Positions 25,545-34,744 of a stretch of DNA of 64,000 nucleotides are shown here, in pieces. The stretch lies in assembly GCF_020736365.1 (NCBI RefSeq), contig NZ_CP085988.1, forward strand, positions 2,672,001 to 2,736,000, given 5' to 3'. The DNA is from Clostridium sp. M62/1 (GTDB lineage: Bacteria > Bacillota > Clostridia > Lachnospirales > Lachnospiraceae). A program made the position numbers and the translations under genes. Position 1 is the stretch's first letter; every line of letters starts with the position of its first letter. Under the pieces are notes generated by a model. It saw only the letters and a program-made list of their open reading frames with translations. It ran no database searches and was not told where the DNA came from.

Positions 25545-25760
25545 TTACATCTGTTTTCTGACAATCAGGTATTCGTCATTCATATGATAGTAAGGACACT
25601 CGAATTTCCGGCTGCCCAGGAAGGCTGCCATCTCGTCCTCATCCAGATCCGCCTCGCAGACATAATAGCCGTAATCCTCATCATAAACGTAATTGCTGCA
25701 GGTTTCGCAGCTCACCGCCTGTGTCCTCCTGCCTGCGCCCTTCCCTGAATGAAACGGCAT
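25545..25760 (-). CDS. Small Cys-containing protein, DUF6472-like
   Basis: 71 residues: four cysteines spaced as a possible metal site (CETC near 18, VCEADLDEDEM and ECPYYH), Tyr/Asp-rich, ending DEYLIVRKQM. The pattern matches what I remember of DUF6472 proteins of Lachnospiraceae. GGGGAGGTG precedes the ATG. It lies between the T-box and valS, 91 bases before valS, so it should rise when tRNA-Val is uncharged. Function unknown. Confidence 0.8.
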   Translation of the reverse strand: MPFHSGKGAGRRTQAVSCETCSNYVYDEDYGYYVCEADLDEDEMAAFLGSRKFECPYYHMNDEYLIVRKQM

Positions 25761-25862
25761 TTTATCACCTCCCCGGACTTCCTAAATTAAAAAGAGCAGT
25801 CAGTGTACAGCTCCTGAGTTTTTCCTCTGCAGAGCCCGCTTAAAAACTCCTGCAAAGAAAAA

Positions 25863-26150
25863 GCCCTCTGCATGTCTCCATGCAAAGGGCGAATCATCGC
25901 GGTACCACCTTTGTTCTGCCGCAGTTATCCTGCAGCAATCTCCTTTTCCGGTAACGGCGGAATTCCCGTGAACCTCTACTCCTCTGTCTTCCGCATTCTG
26001 CAGAAAACCGTTCAAGGTTCCGGCTCAAAAGCTACCTTCAGCAGCCGCTTCCCGGAACAGTCTTTCAGCCGGTGAACCGTTCTCTCTGGCGGGGCATCTC
26101 TCTGCCTACTCCTCTTTTTCTCAGCCTTTTTCCTATATCCTGCACTCCTG
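25863..26150 (-). ncRNA. T-box riboswitch (valine)
   Basis: On the minus strand the T-box core GGTGGTACCGCG (25909-25898) is followed by a terminator stem GCCCT...AGGGC (25890-25863) and a T run. Upstream are AGGAGTAG and GAGAG motifs of stem I. In the specifier-loop context TGAAGGTAGCTTTTGAGC, the codon GTA (26035-26033) is valine, in line with the downstream valS. Uncharged tRNA-Val should stabilise the antiterminator and allow transcription of the small protein and valS. Confidence 0.9.
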
Positions 26151-26187
26151 CCCTCTTTCAGAGGGCCTGTGACAGGCTATAGGTAAT

Positions 26188-26216
26188 AATATAGTTGTTT
26201 TAGAAAAAATTGTCAA
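26188..26216 (-). promoter_or_regulatory. Sigma-A promoter of the T-box/valS operon
   Basis: TTGACA, 17 bases, TATATT on the minus strand, just upstream of the T-box leader. Confidence 0.75.
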
Positions 26217-26272
26217 GCAGGGGCTGACACTTTTTTATCTACCCGGCTGTCCGGCCGTCCCTCTCTGTCTTT

Positions 26273-27697
26273 CTAGCGGATCCAGACTCCGTTCTCATCC
26301 ACTCGGTAGCCGTCCGGCGTCGTCCCTCCGGTAAACAGGGCACCATTTTCGTCCACATAGTACCACATTCCGTTTGTCTCCACCCAGCGGCTTGTGGCCA
26401 GCCCGCCGCTTGACCGAAAGTAGTACCAGATTCCGTCAATCTGATACCAGCCGCTGCTGACCATATAGGTATCCTGCTTAAAGCAGTAGATTTCCCCGTT
26501 AATTTTCAGGCACTCACCGGCGGCATAGGAGCCGTCCGTCTTCACGAAGCGCCATCCGGAAGCGTCCTGTACCCAGCGGCAGTGTCCCGATGTACCTGCA
26601 GGGCCTGAGGTGCTTCCTGAACCTCCGGGGCCTGACGTTCCCCCGGTCTGTATTCCAGAAGTTCCGGTTTCTCCGGCCTGTGAGAGGGAAAAGCCATAGT
26701 CAAGGAGAGCTTTTGTATCTGCGTAATGGGTCTGCCTGCTCTTTAAGATAACGGCAATGAGTCTGGTGCCGTTTCTCTCAACGCAGGTCACCAGCGTGTT
26801 TCCCGCAAGAGAGGTATAGCCCGTCTTTCCTCCCACAATTCCCTCATAGTAATACTCCTTATTGTTGGGGTTTACCATCTTGTGTCCCATGGTGAGCTTT
26901 CTCACAGAGGGGACGCTTGCAGTGGCAGGGAAATCATAGTTCACGGTAGATGCAATCCTGCAGAGGGTGGGATTTTCAAAGGCCGCCTCTGCGATCAGAG
27001 CCATATCCCTGGCAGTTGTGTAGTGGTTGGGATCATTGAGTCCGTTGGGATTGACAAAATGCGTCCCCGTGCAGCCCAGGGATGCGGCTTTCTGGTTCAT
27101 CAGGTCTGCAAAAGAGCTCACACTTCCGGACACATGCTCCGCCAGCCCGTTGGCAATCTCATTGGCCGATTTCAGAAGGAGGCCGTAGAGGCACTGCTCA
27201 ACGGTAAACTGATCTCCCGCCTTGACGCCGAGGGTCACGGCCCCGGACTCCAGGTTGGTGACAGCGCTCTGGGAAAAGGTTACAGTATCGCTCAGACTGC
27301 AGTGCTCCAGAACCAGAAGGGCCGTCATCAGCTTGGTGATGCTGGCCGGATAATGCTGGGCATCTGCATTTTTTTCATACAGAACCCTGTCATGGGTGGC
27401 ATCGTAGAGAACTGCTGCGTCTGATTTTATCTGGGGAACTGCTGTCTGCCCCGCTTCCTGAGTATTCTGGGCCGTTCCCTGGCCGTTCAGATACTCATTG
27501 CTCCCCTCCTCTGTAGAAAACTCCGCGGTCAGAGCCGGAAGCCTGGAGGGACTGCCGCCTGTCTGCGCCTGCACAGAGCCTGAGCCGTCCGGCGGAATGG
27601 TCACCGCCCCCAGCGAAACGCCTGAAGTCATCAGACAGAGCGCCATGGCAAGTCCCGCCGCCCTCATTCTGCAATTTCTGTATTTTTTAAATCTCAT
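26273..27697 (-). CDS. D-alanyl-D-alanine carboxypeptidase with cell-wall-binding repeats
   Basis: Peptidase S11 (DacA/DacF type), 474 residues, trimming the terminal D-Ala of peptidoglycan stem peptides outside the cell. A signal peptide spans ~10-32. Active-site motifs: S119-ITK in PASITKLM, SAN in LLKSANEIANG and KTG in VGGKTGYTS. After a Gly/Ser/Thr linker (~345-370), the C-terminal ~105 residues carry choline-binding-type repeats (WYQIDGIWYYFRSSGGL; WVETNGMWYYVDENGAL). AAGGAG sets the start. Confidence 0.95.
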   Translation of the reverse strand: MRFKKYRNCRMRAAGLAMALCLMTSGVSLGAVTIPPDGSGSVQAQTGGSPSRLPALTAEFSTEEGSNEYLNGQGTAQNTQEAGQTAVPQIKSDAAVLYDATHDRVLYEKNADAQHYPASITKLMTALLVLEHCSLSDTVTFSQSAVTNLESGAVTLGVKAGDQFTVEQCLYGLLLKSANEIANGLAEHVSGSVSSFADLMNQKAASLGCTGTHFVNPNGLNDPNHYTTARDMALIAEAAFENPTLCRIASTVNYDFPATASVPSVRKLTMGHKMVNPNNKEYYYEGIVGGKTGYTSLAGNTLVTCVERNGTRLIAVILKSRQTHYADTKALLDYGFSLSQAGETGTSGIQTGGTSGPGGSGSTSGPAGTSGHCRWVQDASGWRFVKTDGSYAAGECLKINGEIYCFKQDTYMVSSGWYQIDGIWYYFRSSGGLATSRWVETNGMWYYVDENGALFTGGTTPDGYRVDENGVWIR

Positions 27698-27842
27698 GGT
27701 CTCTTCTCCTTGCCGCCAGGCAAAATTTCAATCATCCTGTGCCGGTCAACCCCGCCGCCTCTCTGCCTTATGCTCTGTCTGTGCCGCCTTTTTACAGCCC
27801 TGAAAGCGCACTTAATTCTGCCCTGGAGTTCAGAAAGTCAAA

Positions 27843-27897
27843 CTGTAATGATTCTGCCATCTCCACTGACGTCACGATGGGACCGCTCGCCAAATAC
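27843..27897 (-). repeat. Dispersed short similarity, copy A
   Basis: On the minus strand GTATTTGGCGAGCGGTCCCA and the next ~20 bases align with 40290-40330 (about 31 of 40 positions by hand). It lies in the gap before the carboxypeptidase gene. Confidence 0.5.
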
Positions 27898-27960
27898 CTG
27901 CTCTGCAGCCATTCTACCTTATTTTCCCTCTCAATGCAATCGGCTCACGCCTGCAAATTA

Positions 27961-28440
27961 TTACAATTTTATTACAGCAGATTTGCACACATCCACCCAT
28001 CCCCGGCTCCCGGACAGGCTCACAAGCTCCTCCGGAGACAGCCTGACTGCACTGTTTGCACTCCCGGCTGCCGGATAGACAGTGTCAAACCGCTTTAAAG
28101 ACTCGTCCAGATAGACCGATGTTCCGTCCGTCACGGCGAAGGGGCAGACACCGCCGACCCCATGGCCGATAAGCTCCTCCACCTGCTCAGGCGGAATCAT
28201 TTTGGCCTTGGTGTGAAACTGAGCCTTAAACTTTGGATTGTCAATCTTCATATCTCCCGCCGTCACCACCAGAACAGGCCCGTCTCCTGTCAGGAAAGAC
28301 ATGGTCTTTGCAATTCTGGCCGGCTCGCAGCCTACCGCCTGTGCCGCCAGCTCCACAGTAGCGCTGGATACGTCAAATTCCAGAACCCTGTCCTCCATGC
28401 CCCTCTCTCTCATAAATTCTCTCACCCGGTTAATGGACAT
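27961..28440 (-). CDS. YbaK/ProX-type aminoacyl-tRNA deacylase
   Basis: 159-residue single-domain protein of the YbaK/EbsC family, which hydrolyses mischarged tRNAs in trans (for example Cys- or Ala-tRNA-Pro). Family patterns: the conserved lysine in RIAKTMSFL, VLVVTAGDMKID, and GHGVGGVCPFAV near the GXXXP-type loop. GGGAGG precedes the ATG. Substrate specificity cannot be read directly. Confidence 0.88.
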   Translation of the reverse strand: MSINRVREFMRERGMEDRVLEFDVSSATVELAAQAVGCEPARIAKTMSFLTGDGPVLVVTAGDMKIDNPKFKAQFHTKAKMIPPEQVEELIGHGVGGVCPFAVTDGTSVYLDESLKRFDTVYPAAGSANSAVRLSPEELVSLSGSRGWVDVCKSAVIKL

Positions 28441-28565
28441 TTTCTTTTCCTCCCTTGTTCGCTCTCAGCAAAATCTTTCCGCCCTGTCCCAGTCCCCGGA
28501 CATATTGGCAGAAGATGCGCTCTCTTTTCTCCCAGCTTCCTCGGAAATTCCTGCTGTACAGCCCA

Positions 28566-28628
28566 AGCGCCGGACACCGGATAGCTTCCTCCCTGCAGGC
28601 GGTCGGCAGCCATCCGGTGTCCGGCGCT
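28566..28628. repeat. 17-bp perfect inverted repeat between ddh and the deacylase gene
   Basis: AGCGCCGGACACCGGAT (28566-28582) is exactly complementary to 28612-28628, with a 29-base loop. There is no T run on either side, so it is not a standard terminator. It lies between two minus-strand genes and could protect or process the mRNA. Confidence 0.65.
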
Positions 28629-28663
28629 GTTATAGAGGCTGCTTTGGCATTCTGTTTTTGCAG

Positions 28664-29650
28664 CTACAGATATTTCTTTCTCAGATCAGCTGCGCTCTCC
28701 GGGGAGAGGTATGCAGGCGCAATGTCAAAGACTGTCCTGCAGCCCTTCTGGTCCTCCCTGCTCAGCCTGTATGCAGCTCTCGCATAAGCTACGATCACGG
28801 AGGAGGTGAATTCCGGATTAGAATCCAGCTTTAAGCTGTACTCAATCACATGGCTGTTTTCCTCATTCCATCCTGTCTTTCCGCTTCTGAGCACAAAGCC
28901 TCCGTGAGGAAGACCCTTGTGGTCGCGCAGAAGCTCCTCCTCCGTAATAAAGTGAACCGTCGTGTCATACTCGTCAAAATAGTTCTTCATCGTCTTGATC
29001 TCGTGCTCGATTCTGGCCAGATCAGCGCCCTCCTCAGCTACGACGAAGCACTCTCTGGTGTGCTTTTCTCTGGTAGTAAGCTCAGGATTTTTTCCTGCGC
29101 GCACTGCCTCAAGAGCGCTGTCCACAGGAATTGTATACTGTCTGGCATCCTTCACGCCCTCAATTCTTCTGACAGCGTCTGAATGGCCCTGGCTGACTCC
29201 CCTTCCCCAGAAGGTATAGTTGCTTCCCTGGGGAAGAATGGCTGTGGCATACAGCCGGTTTAATGAGAACATTCCCGGATCCCAGCCCACTGAGATAATT
29301 CCCACATGACCGCTCTCAGAGGCAGCCCTGTCCACTGCATCGAAATGCTGCGGAATATTGGCGTGTGTGTCAAAGCTGTCTACCACGTTGAACCATCTGG
29401 CAAATTCCGGAGTCTGAACCGGCAGATCCGTAGCGCTTCCGCCGCAGAGGATCAGGACATCGATCTCATCCTTTAATTTCTCTGCCTCATCCACATGGCA
29501 GACCTTTACTCCCTCTGTCAGCACCTTCACGCTCTCCGGAGGACGGCGTGTGATGACAGCTCTAAGCTCCATATCAGGGTTCTGCTTCACTGCGCACTCC
29601 ACTCCCCGTCCCAGATTTCCATAGCCAAGAATTCCAATTCGAATGCTCAT
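28664..29650 (-). CDS. ddh: meso-Diaminopimelate D-dehydrogenase
   Basis: NADPH enzyme making meso-diaminopimelate directly from tetrahydrodipicolinate, for lysine and cell wall. 328 residues from the ATG at 29650, chosen for GGAGAGGAG upstream. The Rossmann motif is GILGYGNLGRGVE; substrate-site patterns include VDSFDTH, SVGWDPGMFSLNRL and GRGVSQGHSDAVRRI. It stands alone between terminators. In spore formers the same precursor also feeds dipicolinic acid. Confidence 0.96.
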   Translation of the reverse strand: MSIRIGILGYGNLGRGVECAVKQNPDMELRAVITRRPPESVKVLTEGVKVCHVDEAEKLKDEIDVLILCGGSATDLPVQTPEFARWFNVVDSFDTHANIPQHFDAVDRAASESGHVGIISVGWDPGMFSLNRLYATAILPQGSNYTFWGRGVSQGHSDAVRRIEGVKDARQYTIPVDSALEAVRAGKNPELTTREKHTRECFVVAEEGADLARIEHEIKTMKNYFDEYDTTVHFITEEELLRDHKGLPHGGFVLRSGKTGWNEENSHVIEYSLKLDSNPEFTSSVIVAYARAAYRLSREDQKGCRTVFDIAPAYLSPESAADLRKKYL

Positions 29651-29717
29651 ATGTATCTCCTCTCCTAAAACAAACAAAATAGCATGGCGCGGCAAATTTT
29701 CCGCAAAAATGCAAAAA

Positions 29718-29739
29718 GGGAGTGCTGTAACTCACTCCC
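29718..29739 (-). terminator. Terminator of the NSS transporter gene
   Basis: On the minus strand GGGAGTG pairs with CACTCCC and runs into TTTTT, upstream of ddh. Confidence 0.75.
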
Positions 29740-29848
29740 TTGTAAGATGTGGATTATTATACACTAACTGGCCTGTGTTTTCAAGCACTTTTTCCATACA
29801 GGCTGCGGTTTCTTATGCCTTCACATCTGCAAACACTTCATCCTCCCG

Positions 29849-31177
29849 TCATCCGATTCCTCCAAACAGGATTCCCAGGACATATACGCCAAAGGTCAGT
29901 CCCACAAACAGGTATCTGGTCACAGGTTCAAACCACGCTCCCAGCTTTTTTTCTCTGCCTTTCTGCACCTGTTCCCTGGCAAACCCCTTGGGGCATAGCC
30001 AGAAGAACATAATGGCGGCAAGCAGCGCCCCCAGAGGAATCACATAAATGGAGACGGCGTCCATCCACACACTGACCGCATCTGCGCTCTCAATAAAAAT
30101 CCCAACGGCCGCCGCGCAGAACGCCACCACGGCCACGGCCGCCTTTCTGGAGAGCCCGAGCTGGTCCTGTAGAGCCTCTATAGGCGTTTCAAAGAGGTTC
30201 ATCAGGGAGGTGACTGCGGCAAACAGCACAGCCACAAAGAAGATCACCGAGAACAGCCGCCCCGCCGGCATCTGGTTGAACACAGCCGGCAGCGTGATGA
30301 ACATGAGAGGCGGCCCTGCGGCCACATCCAGCCCAAAGGCAAACACGGCCGGAATTACCACCATGCCTGCCAAAAGAGCAGCACAGGTATCAAAAAAGGC
30401 CACGTTTCTCGCACAGCTCACCACATCCACATCGTCCTTCAGATAGCTTCCGTACACAATGGTCCCGGAGCCTGCCAGCGACAGGGAGAAGAAGGCCTGC
30501 CCCAGCGCGTACACCCATGTCTGTACATTTCCCAAAAGCTCCCAGCGGGGTATAAACAGGTAGCGGTAGCCCTCAGCTGCCCCCGGAAGCGTGGCTACAC
30601 GAAACAGGAGAATCAGGAAAAACACAAAAAACAGAGGCATCATGAGCTTATTCATCTTTTCTATGCCCCCTGATACGCCGCAGAGCATGATGAGAAAGGT
30701 CAGGGCAAGACCCAGAAGATGCCATCCCACACTTCCAAAATTTCCCGACAGGGCACTGAAATAGGCGCCCATATCCTCCACCTGCCCAAGGCTCCCGGAA
30801 ACTGCGGCAAACAGGTATTTTAAAAACCATCCCACGACCACAGAATAGCCGATGGCAATTCCAAGGGAGCCGAGTACCGGAATCAGGCCGATCAGGCGTC
30901 CTCCCCGCTTTCCCCGCATGGCCATAGCCCTGTCAAACGCTCCCGTAGGCCCTGTCTTCATCACGCGGCCAAAAGCCATCTCCCCGATGACTCCTGAAAA
31001 TCCCAGCAAAATGACAAAAATAAAATACGGAATCAGGAAGGCTGCTCCTCCGTATTTTCCTGCCCGATAGGGAAACATCCAGATATTCCCCATTCCCACT
31101 GCCGAACCGACGCAGGCCACGATAAACCCCATTCTGGTTCGGAACTGATCTCTTGATTTATTCTCCTTCATTTCCAT
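29849..31177 (-). CDS. Neurotransmitter:sodium symporter (NSS) family transporter
   Basis: Na+-coupled amino acid-type transporter of the LeuT fold, 442 residues, ~11-12 membrane segments. TM1 carries the family signature GFIVACVGSAVGMGNIWMFPY. TM6 has GQAFFSLSLAGSGTIVYGSY. The substrate is not determined. AAAGGA precedes the ATG. It follows the XRE regulator gene by 82 bases on the same strand, and the two may be one operon. Confidence 0.93.
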   Translation of the reverse strand: MEMKENKSRDQFRTRMGFIVACVGSAVGMGNIWMFPYRAGKYGGAAFLIPYFIFVILLGFSGVIGEMAFGRVMKTGPTGAFDRAMAMRGKRGGRLIGLIPVLGSLGIAIGYSVVVGWFLKYLFAAVSGSLGQVEDMGAYFSALSGNFGSVGWHLLGLALTFLIMLCGVSGGIEKMNKLMMPLFFVFFLILLFRVATLPGAAEGYRYLFIPRWELLGNVQTWVYALGQAFFSLSLAGSGTIVYGSYLKDDVDVVSCARNVAFFDTCAALLAGMVVIPAVFAFGLDVAAGPPLMFITLPAVFNQMPAGRLFSVIFFVAVLFAAVTSLMNLFETPIEALQDQLGLSRKAAVAVVAFCAAAVGIFIESADAVSVWMDAVSIYVIPLGALLAAIMFFWLCPKGFAREQVQKGREKKLGAWFEPVTRYLFVGLTFGVYVLGILFGGIG

Positions 31178-31259
31178 ACTCTGTATCCTTTCAGAACACT
31201 TTCTTTTGTCCGGGAATTATTATACCCCAAAACAGATGGAATGGGAAGGGTACAGCGGG

Positions 31260-31499
31260 CTAGTCCTCCTGCTCCAGGTCGTCGAACAGATCACTGTCAT
31301 AGAACTCACGGATGGTCATATTAAAGCCTTCGGCAATTTTTTTAATATTCACAATACCCGGATTCTTGCTTCTGCCATTGATGATGCATTTCAGTGTAGA
31401 CGGAGGCATCCCGGTCTTATATGCCAGGGCATAAAGCGTCAGACGGTCCCGTTTACGAAGTTCCTCAATTCTCTTTACAGTTGCTTCACAAATCTGCAT
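31260..31499 (-). CDS. Small XRE-family DNA-binding protein
   Basis: 79 residues, nearly all one helix-turn-helix: RIEELRKRDRLTLYALAYKTGMPPSTLKCIINGR, then IKKIAEGFNMTIREFYDSDLF. AAGGAGG precedes the ATG. It is upstream of and codirectional with the NSS transporter and probably controls that gene or itself (inference). Confidence 0.9.
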   Translation of the reverse strand: MQICEATVKRIEELRKRDRLTLYALAYKTGMPPSTLKCIINGRSKNPGIVNIKKIAEGFNMTIREFYDSDLFDDLEQED

Positions 31500-31924
31500 A
31501 AATTCAGCCTCCTTTTTTTACTGGCATTAGTTTATACAATATTCGCGCTCAACTAGGGTGATATATCATCCTTTTGTCAAAGAAGAAAAAATTTTACATG
31601 TTTACCGGTAGGTTTCCCAAAATTTGGAAATAAATACTCGATATATTAACCGTTTTTTGTTAATAAGTCAGACTATTTTATAAATTTTTTATATTTATTT
31701 TTTCTGAAATTTGTCATCTTCCAGCTGTATCCGCTGTTTTTCTTCTTAACAGCTGCAAAGAGAATCATTTCTTTGAATATTTTTATGTCTGGAAACTTTT
31801 CCTGCTTTTTTCAAGACGTCATTCTGCATTGATTCTGAAATAACTGGAAAAAATTGGTAAAACATATGGACTGCTTGCATGTTACCTTCTTTTGGGTTAT
31901 ATTGGATTTATAGGAGGTGATCGT
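31500..31924. other. AT-rich divergent intergenic region
   Basis: Separates the XRE gene (minus) from the small membrane protein gene (plus). It contains the inverted repeat TATTAAC/GTTAATA (31644-31650 with 31659-31665), a possible operator. No confident promoter pair or RNA gene seen. Confidence 0.4.
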
Positions 31925-32215
31925 GTGAAAAAATTAATGGGAGCATTGATCTATATCGTCTGTTTTTTTGTGCTATTCACAGTGATATATCGCCTTGCGT
32001 TCTGTGAACCTGTGCTTCCCAGAGAAAAAGGATATGCGGCCTTCTGTGCAATGGCTGCCTGCCTGGCAGCTGTGATTTCCGGTCTGGCAGTGGGCTCTGC
32101 TGCAGGGATGGAATTTATGTGCAGAAAGTATTTTAAACTGAAAGCAGAAATGAAAAAGAAGATGGAGATGAAAAAAAGTCTGGAGGAACGAAAAAAGAGC
32201 GGCAGTGATGATTGA
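31925..32215 (+). CDS. Small membrane protein, two segments and a charged tail
   Basis: 96 residues from the GTG at 31925, chosen because AGGAGG lies seven bases before it. Membrane segments span about residues 6-26 and 38-62; the C-terminal ~30 residues are Lys/Glu-rich and likely helical in the cytoplasm. No family recognised. Its last codons form the left arm of the terminator at 32191-32230. Confidence 0.65.
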   Translation: MKKLMGALIYIVCFFVLFTVIYRLAFCEPVLPREKGYAAFCAMAACLAAVISGLAVGSAAGMEFMCRKYFKLKAEMKKKMEMKKSLEERKKSGSDD

Positions 32216-32230
32216 CTGTCGCTCTTTTTT
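32191..32230. terminator. Bidirectional terminator overlapping the stop codon
   Basis: AAAAAAGAGCGGCAGT pairs with ACTGTCGCTCTTTTTT with one mismatch; A and T runs on both sides serve both convergent genes. Confidence 0.8.
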
Positions 32231-32248
32231 CAGCCTATATATGCGCTG

Positions 32249-32743
32249 TTATACACGGCTTTTTCTGCCCTCTTCTGTTTTTCCAAACAGCAATTCCAGA
32301 ATTTCCTCTGCCTGAGATTCCCCGTACACACACGCACCCCTCTTCTTCAAGAGGCCGGCGGCAATGCCGTCTGCGGCTGTCACGCTTCCAGAAAAACTTC
32401 CATCGTAGATCTCACCGCTTCCGCAGGAAGGGCTTCTCTCCTTAAGAATGGCCAGACAGCAGCCATATTTCTCGAAAAGCCTCAGAGCCTCCCCGGCCCC
32501 TCTTACATATTCCTCCGTAACGTCCCGGCCGTCTTTTGTCAAAACTTGACTGCCGCAGATCTCTGCCGGAGTCCGGGGTGTGGGAAGGCCTCCCATCACC
32601 TCCGGGCAGACGGGAACGAAAACTGCCCGTTCTTCTCTCAGAAGCCTTTCCCTCCATTTTAAAATGGTTTCATTCCGGTTGGACCCGCCGCTGTACTTAC
32701 AGTTTTCTCCCAGCAGGCAGGCGCTTACAAGGATATAGTCCAT
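32249..32743 (-). CDS. DUF523 / TudS-like iron-sulfur protein
   Basis: 164 residues with the conserved cysteine motifs of DUF523: SACLLGENCKYSGG, PVCPEVMGGLPTPR and ILKERSPSCGSG. One characterised member (TudS) is a [4Fe-4S] desulfidase acting on thiouracil. The same chemistry here is inference. AGGAGGAG precedes the ATG. Confidence 0.88.
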   Translation of the reverse strand: MDYILVSACLLGENCKYSGGSNRNETILKWRERLLREERAVFVPVCPEVMGGLPTPRTPAEICGSQVLTKDGRDVTEEYVRGAGEALRLFEKYGCCLAILKERSPSCGSGEIYDGSFSGSVTAADGIAAGLLKKRGACVYGESQAEEILELLFGKTEEGRKSRV

Positions 32744-32827
32744 TTTCTCCTCCTTTTTCAGCCCTTCAATGCAAGCCGGCTCTCGTCAGACTTGCAGGCG
32801 GCCCGGTTTTTGAAAAGCTGCGCTGTC

Positions 32828-34744
32828 TTATGACGCTGCAAACTGGCTGTTGTAAAGCTCCCAGTAGAAGCCTTTCTTTTCCAGCAGTTCCTCATGCCGT
32901 CCCTGTTCGATCACCCTGCCGTCTTTCATCACAAGGATCCGATCGGCAGTCCGGATGGTGGAGAGGCGGTGGGCTACAATAAAGCTGGTGCGTCCTTCCA
33001 TCATCCGCTCAAAGGCCTCCTGTACCATCAGCTCCGTTCTCGTATCGATGGAGGAGGTGGCCTCGTCCAGTATGAGCATAGGCGGGCGGCAGAGCATCAC
33101 GCGGGCAATGCACAGAAGCTGCTTCTGGCCCTGGGACAGGTTTCCTCCGTCCTCTGAGATACCTGTGTCATAGCCATCCTTCATCTTTTCAATAAAGCTG
33201 TGAGCGTGGGCCTTTTTCGCCGCCTCCACAATCTCCTCCATAGATGCATCGGGACGCCCGTAGGCGATATTTTCCCGGATAGTGGCTGATTTCAGCCATG
33301 TTTCCTGGAGCACCATTCCGTAGGACGCGCGAAGGCTTTTTCTGGTCAGGCCTCTTATATCGCAGCCGTCCACCTGAATGCTCCCACCGTCCACATCGTA
33401 AAAGCGCATCAGAAGATTAATCACGGTGCTCTTTCCGCAGCCTGTGGGCCCTACAATGGCGATCCTGCTGCCAGGCTCCACCGACAGATTCAGATCTTCA
33501 ATCAGCTTCACCTCCTGATTGTATGAGAAGGAAACATCGGAAAGCTCCACCCGCCCCTCTGCGTGTGCCAGCTCCTTTGCCTCTTCCGGCTCCGGTGTCT
33601 GAGGTCTTTCATCCATCAGGTCAAAAACCCGGGCCGCAGACGCCAGCGCATTCTGAAGCTCTGTGGCCACGCCGGAAATCTCGTTAAACGGCTTTGTGTA
33701 CTGGTTAGCATAGTTCAGAAAGGAGGTGAGCTGTCCCACGCTCAGGTACCCGTGAATGGCAGCTACCGCCCCCGTGATTCCCACGCTTGCATAGACAAGG
33801 CCGTTGACAAAACGGGTAGCCGGGTTGGTGATGGAGGAAAAGAAGGTAGCCTTCAGGCTGCACGCCTCCAGCCTTTTGTTGATCCGATCAAATCTCTCCT
33901 GCGCCCTGGCCTCGTAGGAAAAAGCCTGAACCACCTTCTCATTTTCCACAATCTCATTAATCAGGGACGTCATCTCACCTCTGGCCTCTGACTGATCCTT
34001 AAACATGTGGAAGGTCTTTTTCGCAATATAGCTGGCCACAAACAGAGATAGGGGCGTTACCAGGACAACCACCAGTGCAATCACCGGATTGATGTAGAAC
34101 ATGAAAGCCAGCGTCCCCAGAATCGTGAGCACCCCTGAAAAAAGCTGGGTAAAGCCCATCAGCAGGCCGTCTGAGAACTGATCCACATCCGTAATAATCC
34201 GGCTCAGAATATCCCCGTACTGATGGCTGTCGATATAGCGCAGGGGAAGGGATTCCAGATGGTTGAAAGCCCTCGTCCTGATGTCCATGGCCACCCGGTA
34301 GGTGATATGGTTGTTGATGGCATTCATCAGCCACTGGGCCGCAGAGGTAGACGCAATCACCACAACCATTACCCGGAAAATCCGAAACAGTCCCGGAAAA
34401 TCCACCTGTCCCTTTCCCACAATCAGATCCACCGCATCGCCGATGAGGATGGGGATGTAAAGAGTCAGAGCCACTGTCACTGCTGCCAGAACCAGGGAAA
34501 AGAGCACCAGCAGGCGGTATGCGCCGATGTAGGACAGCACTCTCTTTACCGTGTCCCTTTTATAGTTTCCCTCCGCTTCCCTCTTCTTTTTTCCTGTTTC
34601 CTTTTCCATCGCTTTCTCCTCTGCCGCCTCCGCTTTCACTGTCTGCCTTTCCGGCATCTGCTTTCCGGATGGCTGCTCTGCCGGCTGCCTCGCTGCCGCA
34701 TGGTTTTCTGCAGCATGCTGTTTTGCCATATCTTTTTCCGTCAT
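32828..34744 (-). CDS. ABC exporter half-transporter, subunit with canonical ATP site
   Basis: 638 residues: a charged, Ala/Glu/Lys-rich cytoplasmic N-terminus (~1-65), six membrane segments (~70-375) and an ATPase domain. Walker A GPTGCGKST, Walker B LILDEATSS with the catalytic Glu, and switch His in IVAHRLS are intact. The signature is the variant LSQGQKQ. It starts on the TGATG overlap with the upstream ABC gene; the two form a heterodimer of the BmrC/BmrD type, exporting drugs or other hydrophobic compounds (inference). Confidence 0.93.
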   Translation of the reverse strand: MTEKDMAKQHAAENHAAARQPAEQPSGKQMPERQTVKAEAAEEKAMEKETGKKKREAEGNYKRDTVKRVLSYIGAYRLLVLFSLVLAAVTVALTLYIPILIGDAVDLIVGKGQVDFPGLFRIFRVMVVVIASTSAAQWLMNAINNHITYRVAMDIRTRAFNHLESLPLRYIDSHQYGDILSRIITDVDQFSDGLLMGFTQLFSGVLTILGTLAFMFYINPVIALVVVLVTPLSLFVASYIAKKTFHMFKDQSEARGEMTSLINEIVENEKVVQAFSYEARAQERFDRINKRLEACSLKATFFSSITNPATRFVNGLVYASVGITGAVAAIHGYLSVGQLTSFLNYANQYTKPFNEISGVATELQNALASAARVFDLMDERPQTPEPEEAKELAHAEGRVELSDVSFSYNQEVKLIEDLNLSVEPGSRIAIVGPTGCGKSTVINLLMRFYDVDGGSIQVDGCDIRGLTRKSLRASYGMVLQETWLKSATIRENIAYGRPDASMEEIVEAAKKAHAHSFIEKMKDGYDTGISEDGGNLSQGQKQLLCIARVMLCRPPMLILDEATSSIDTRTELMVQEAFERMMEGRTSFIVAHRLSTIRTADRILVMKDGRVIEQGRHEELLEKKGFYWELYNSQFAAS

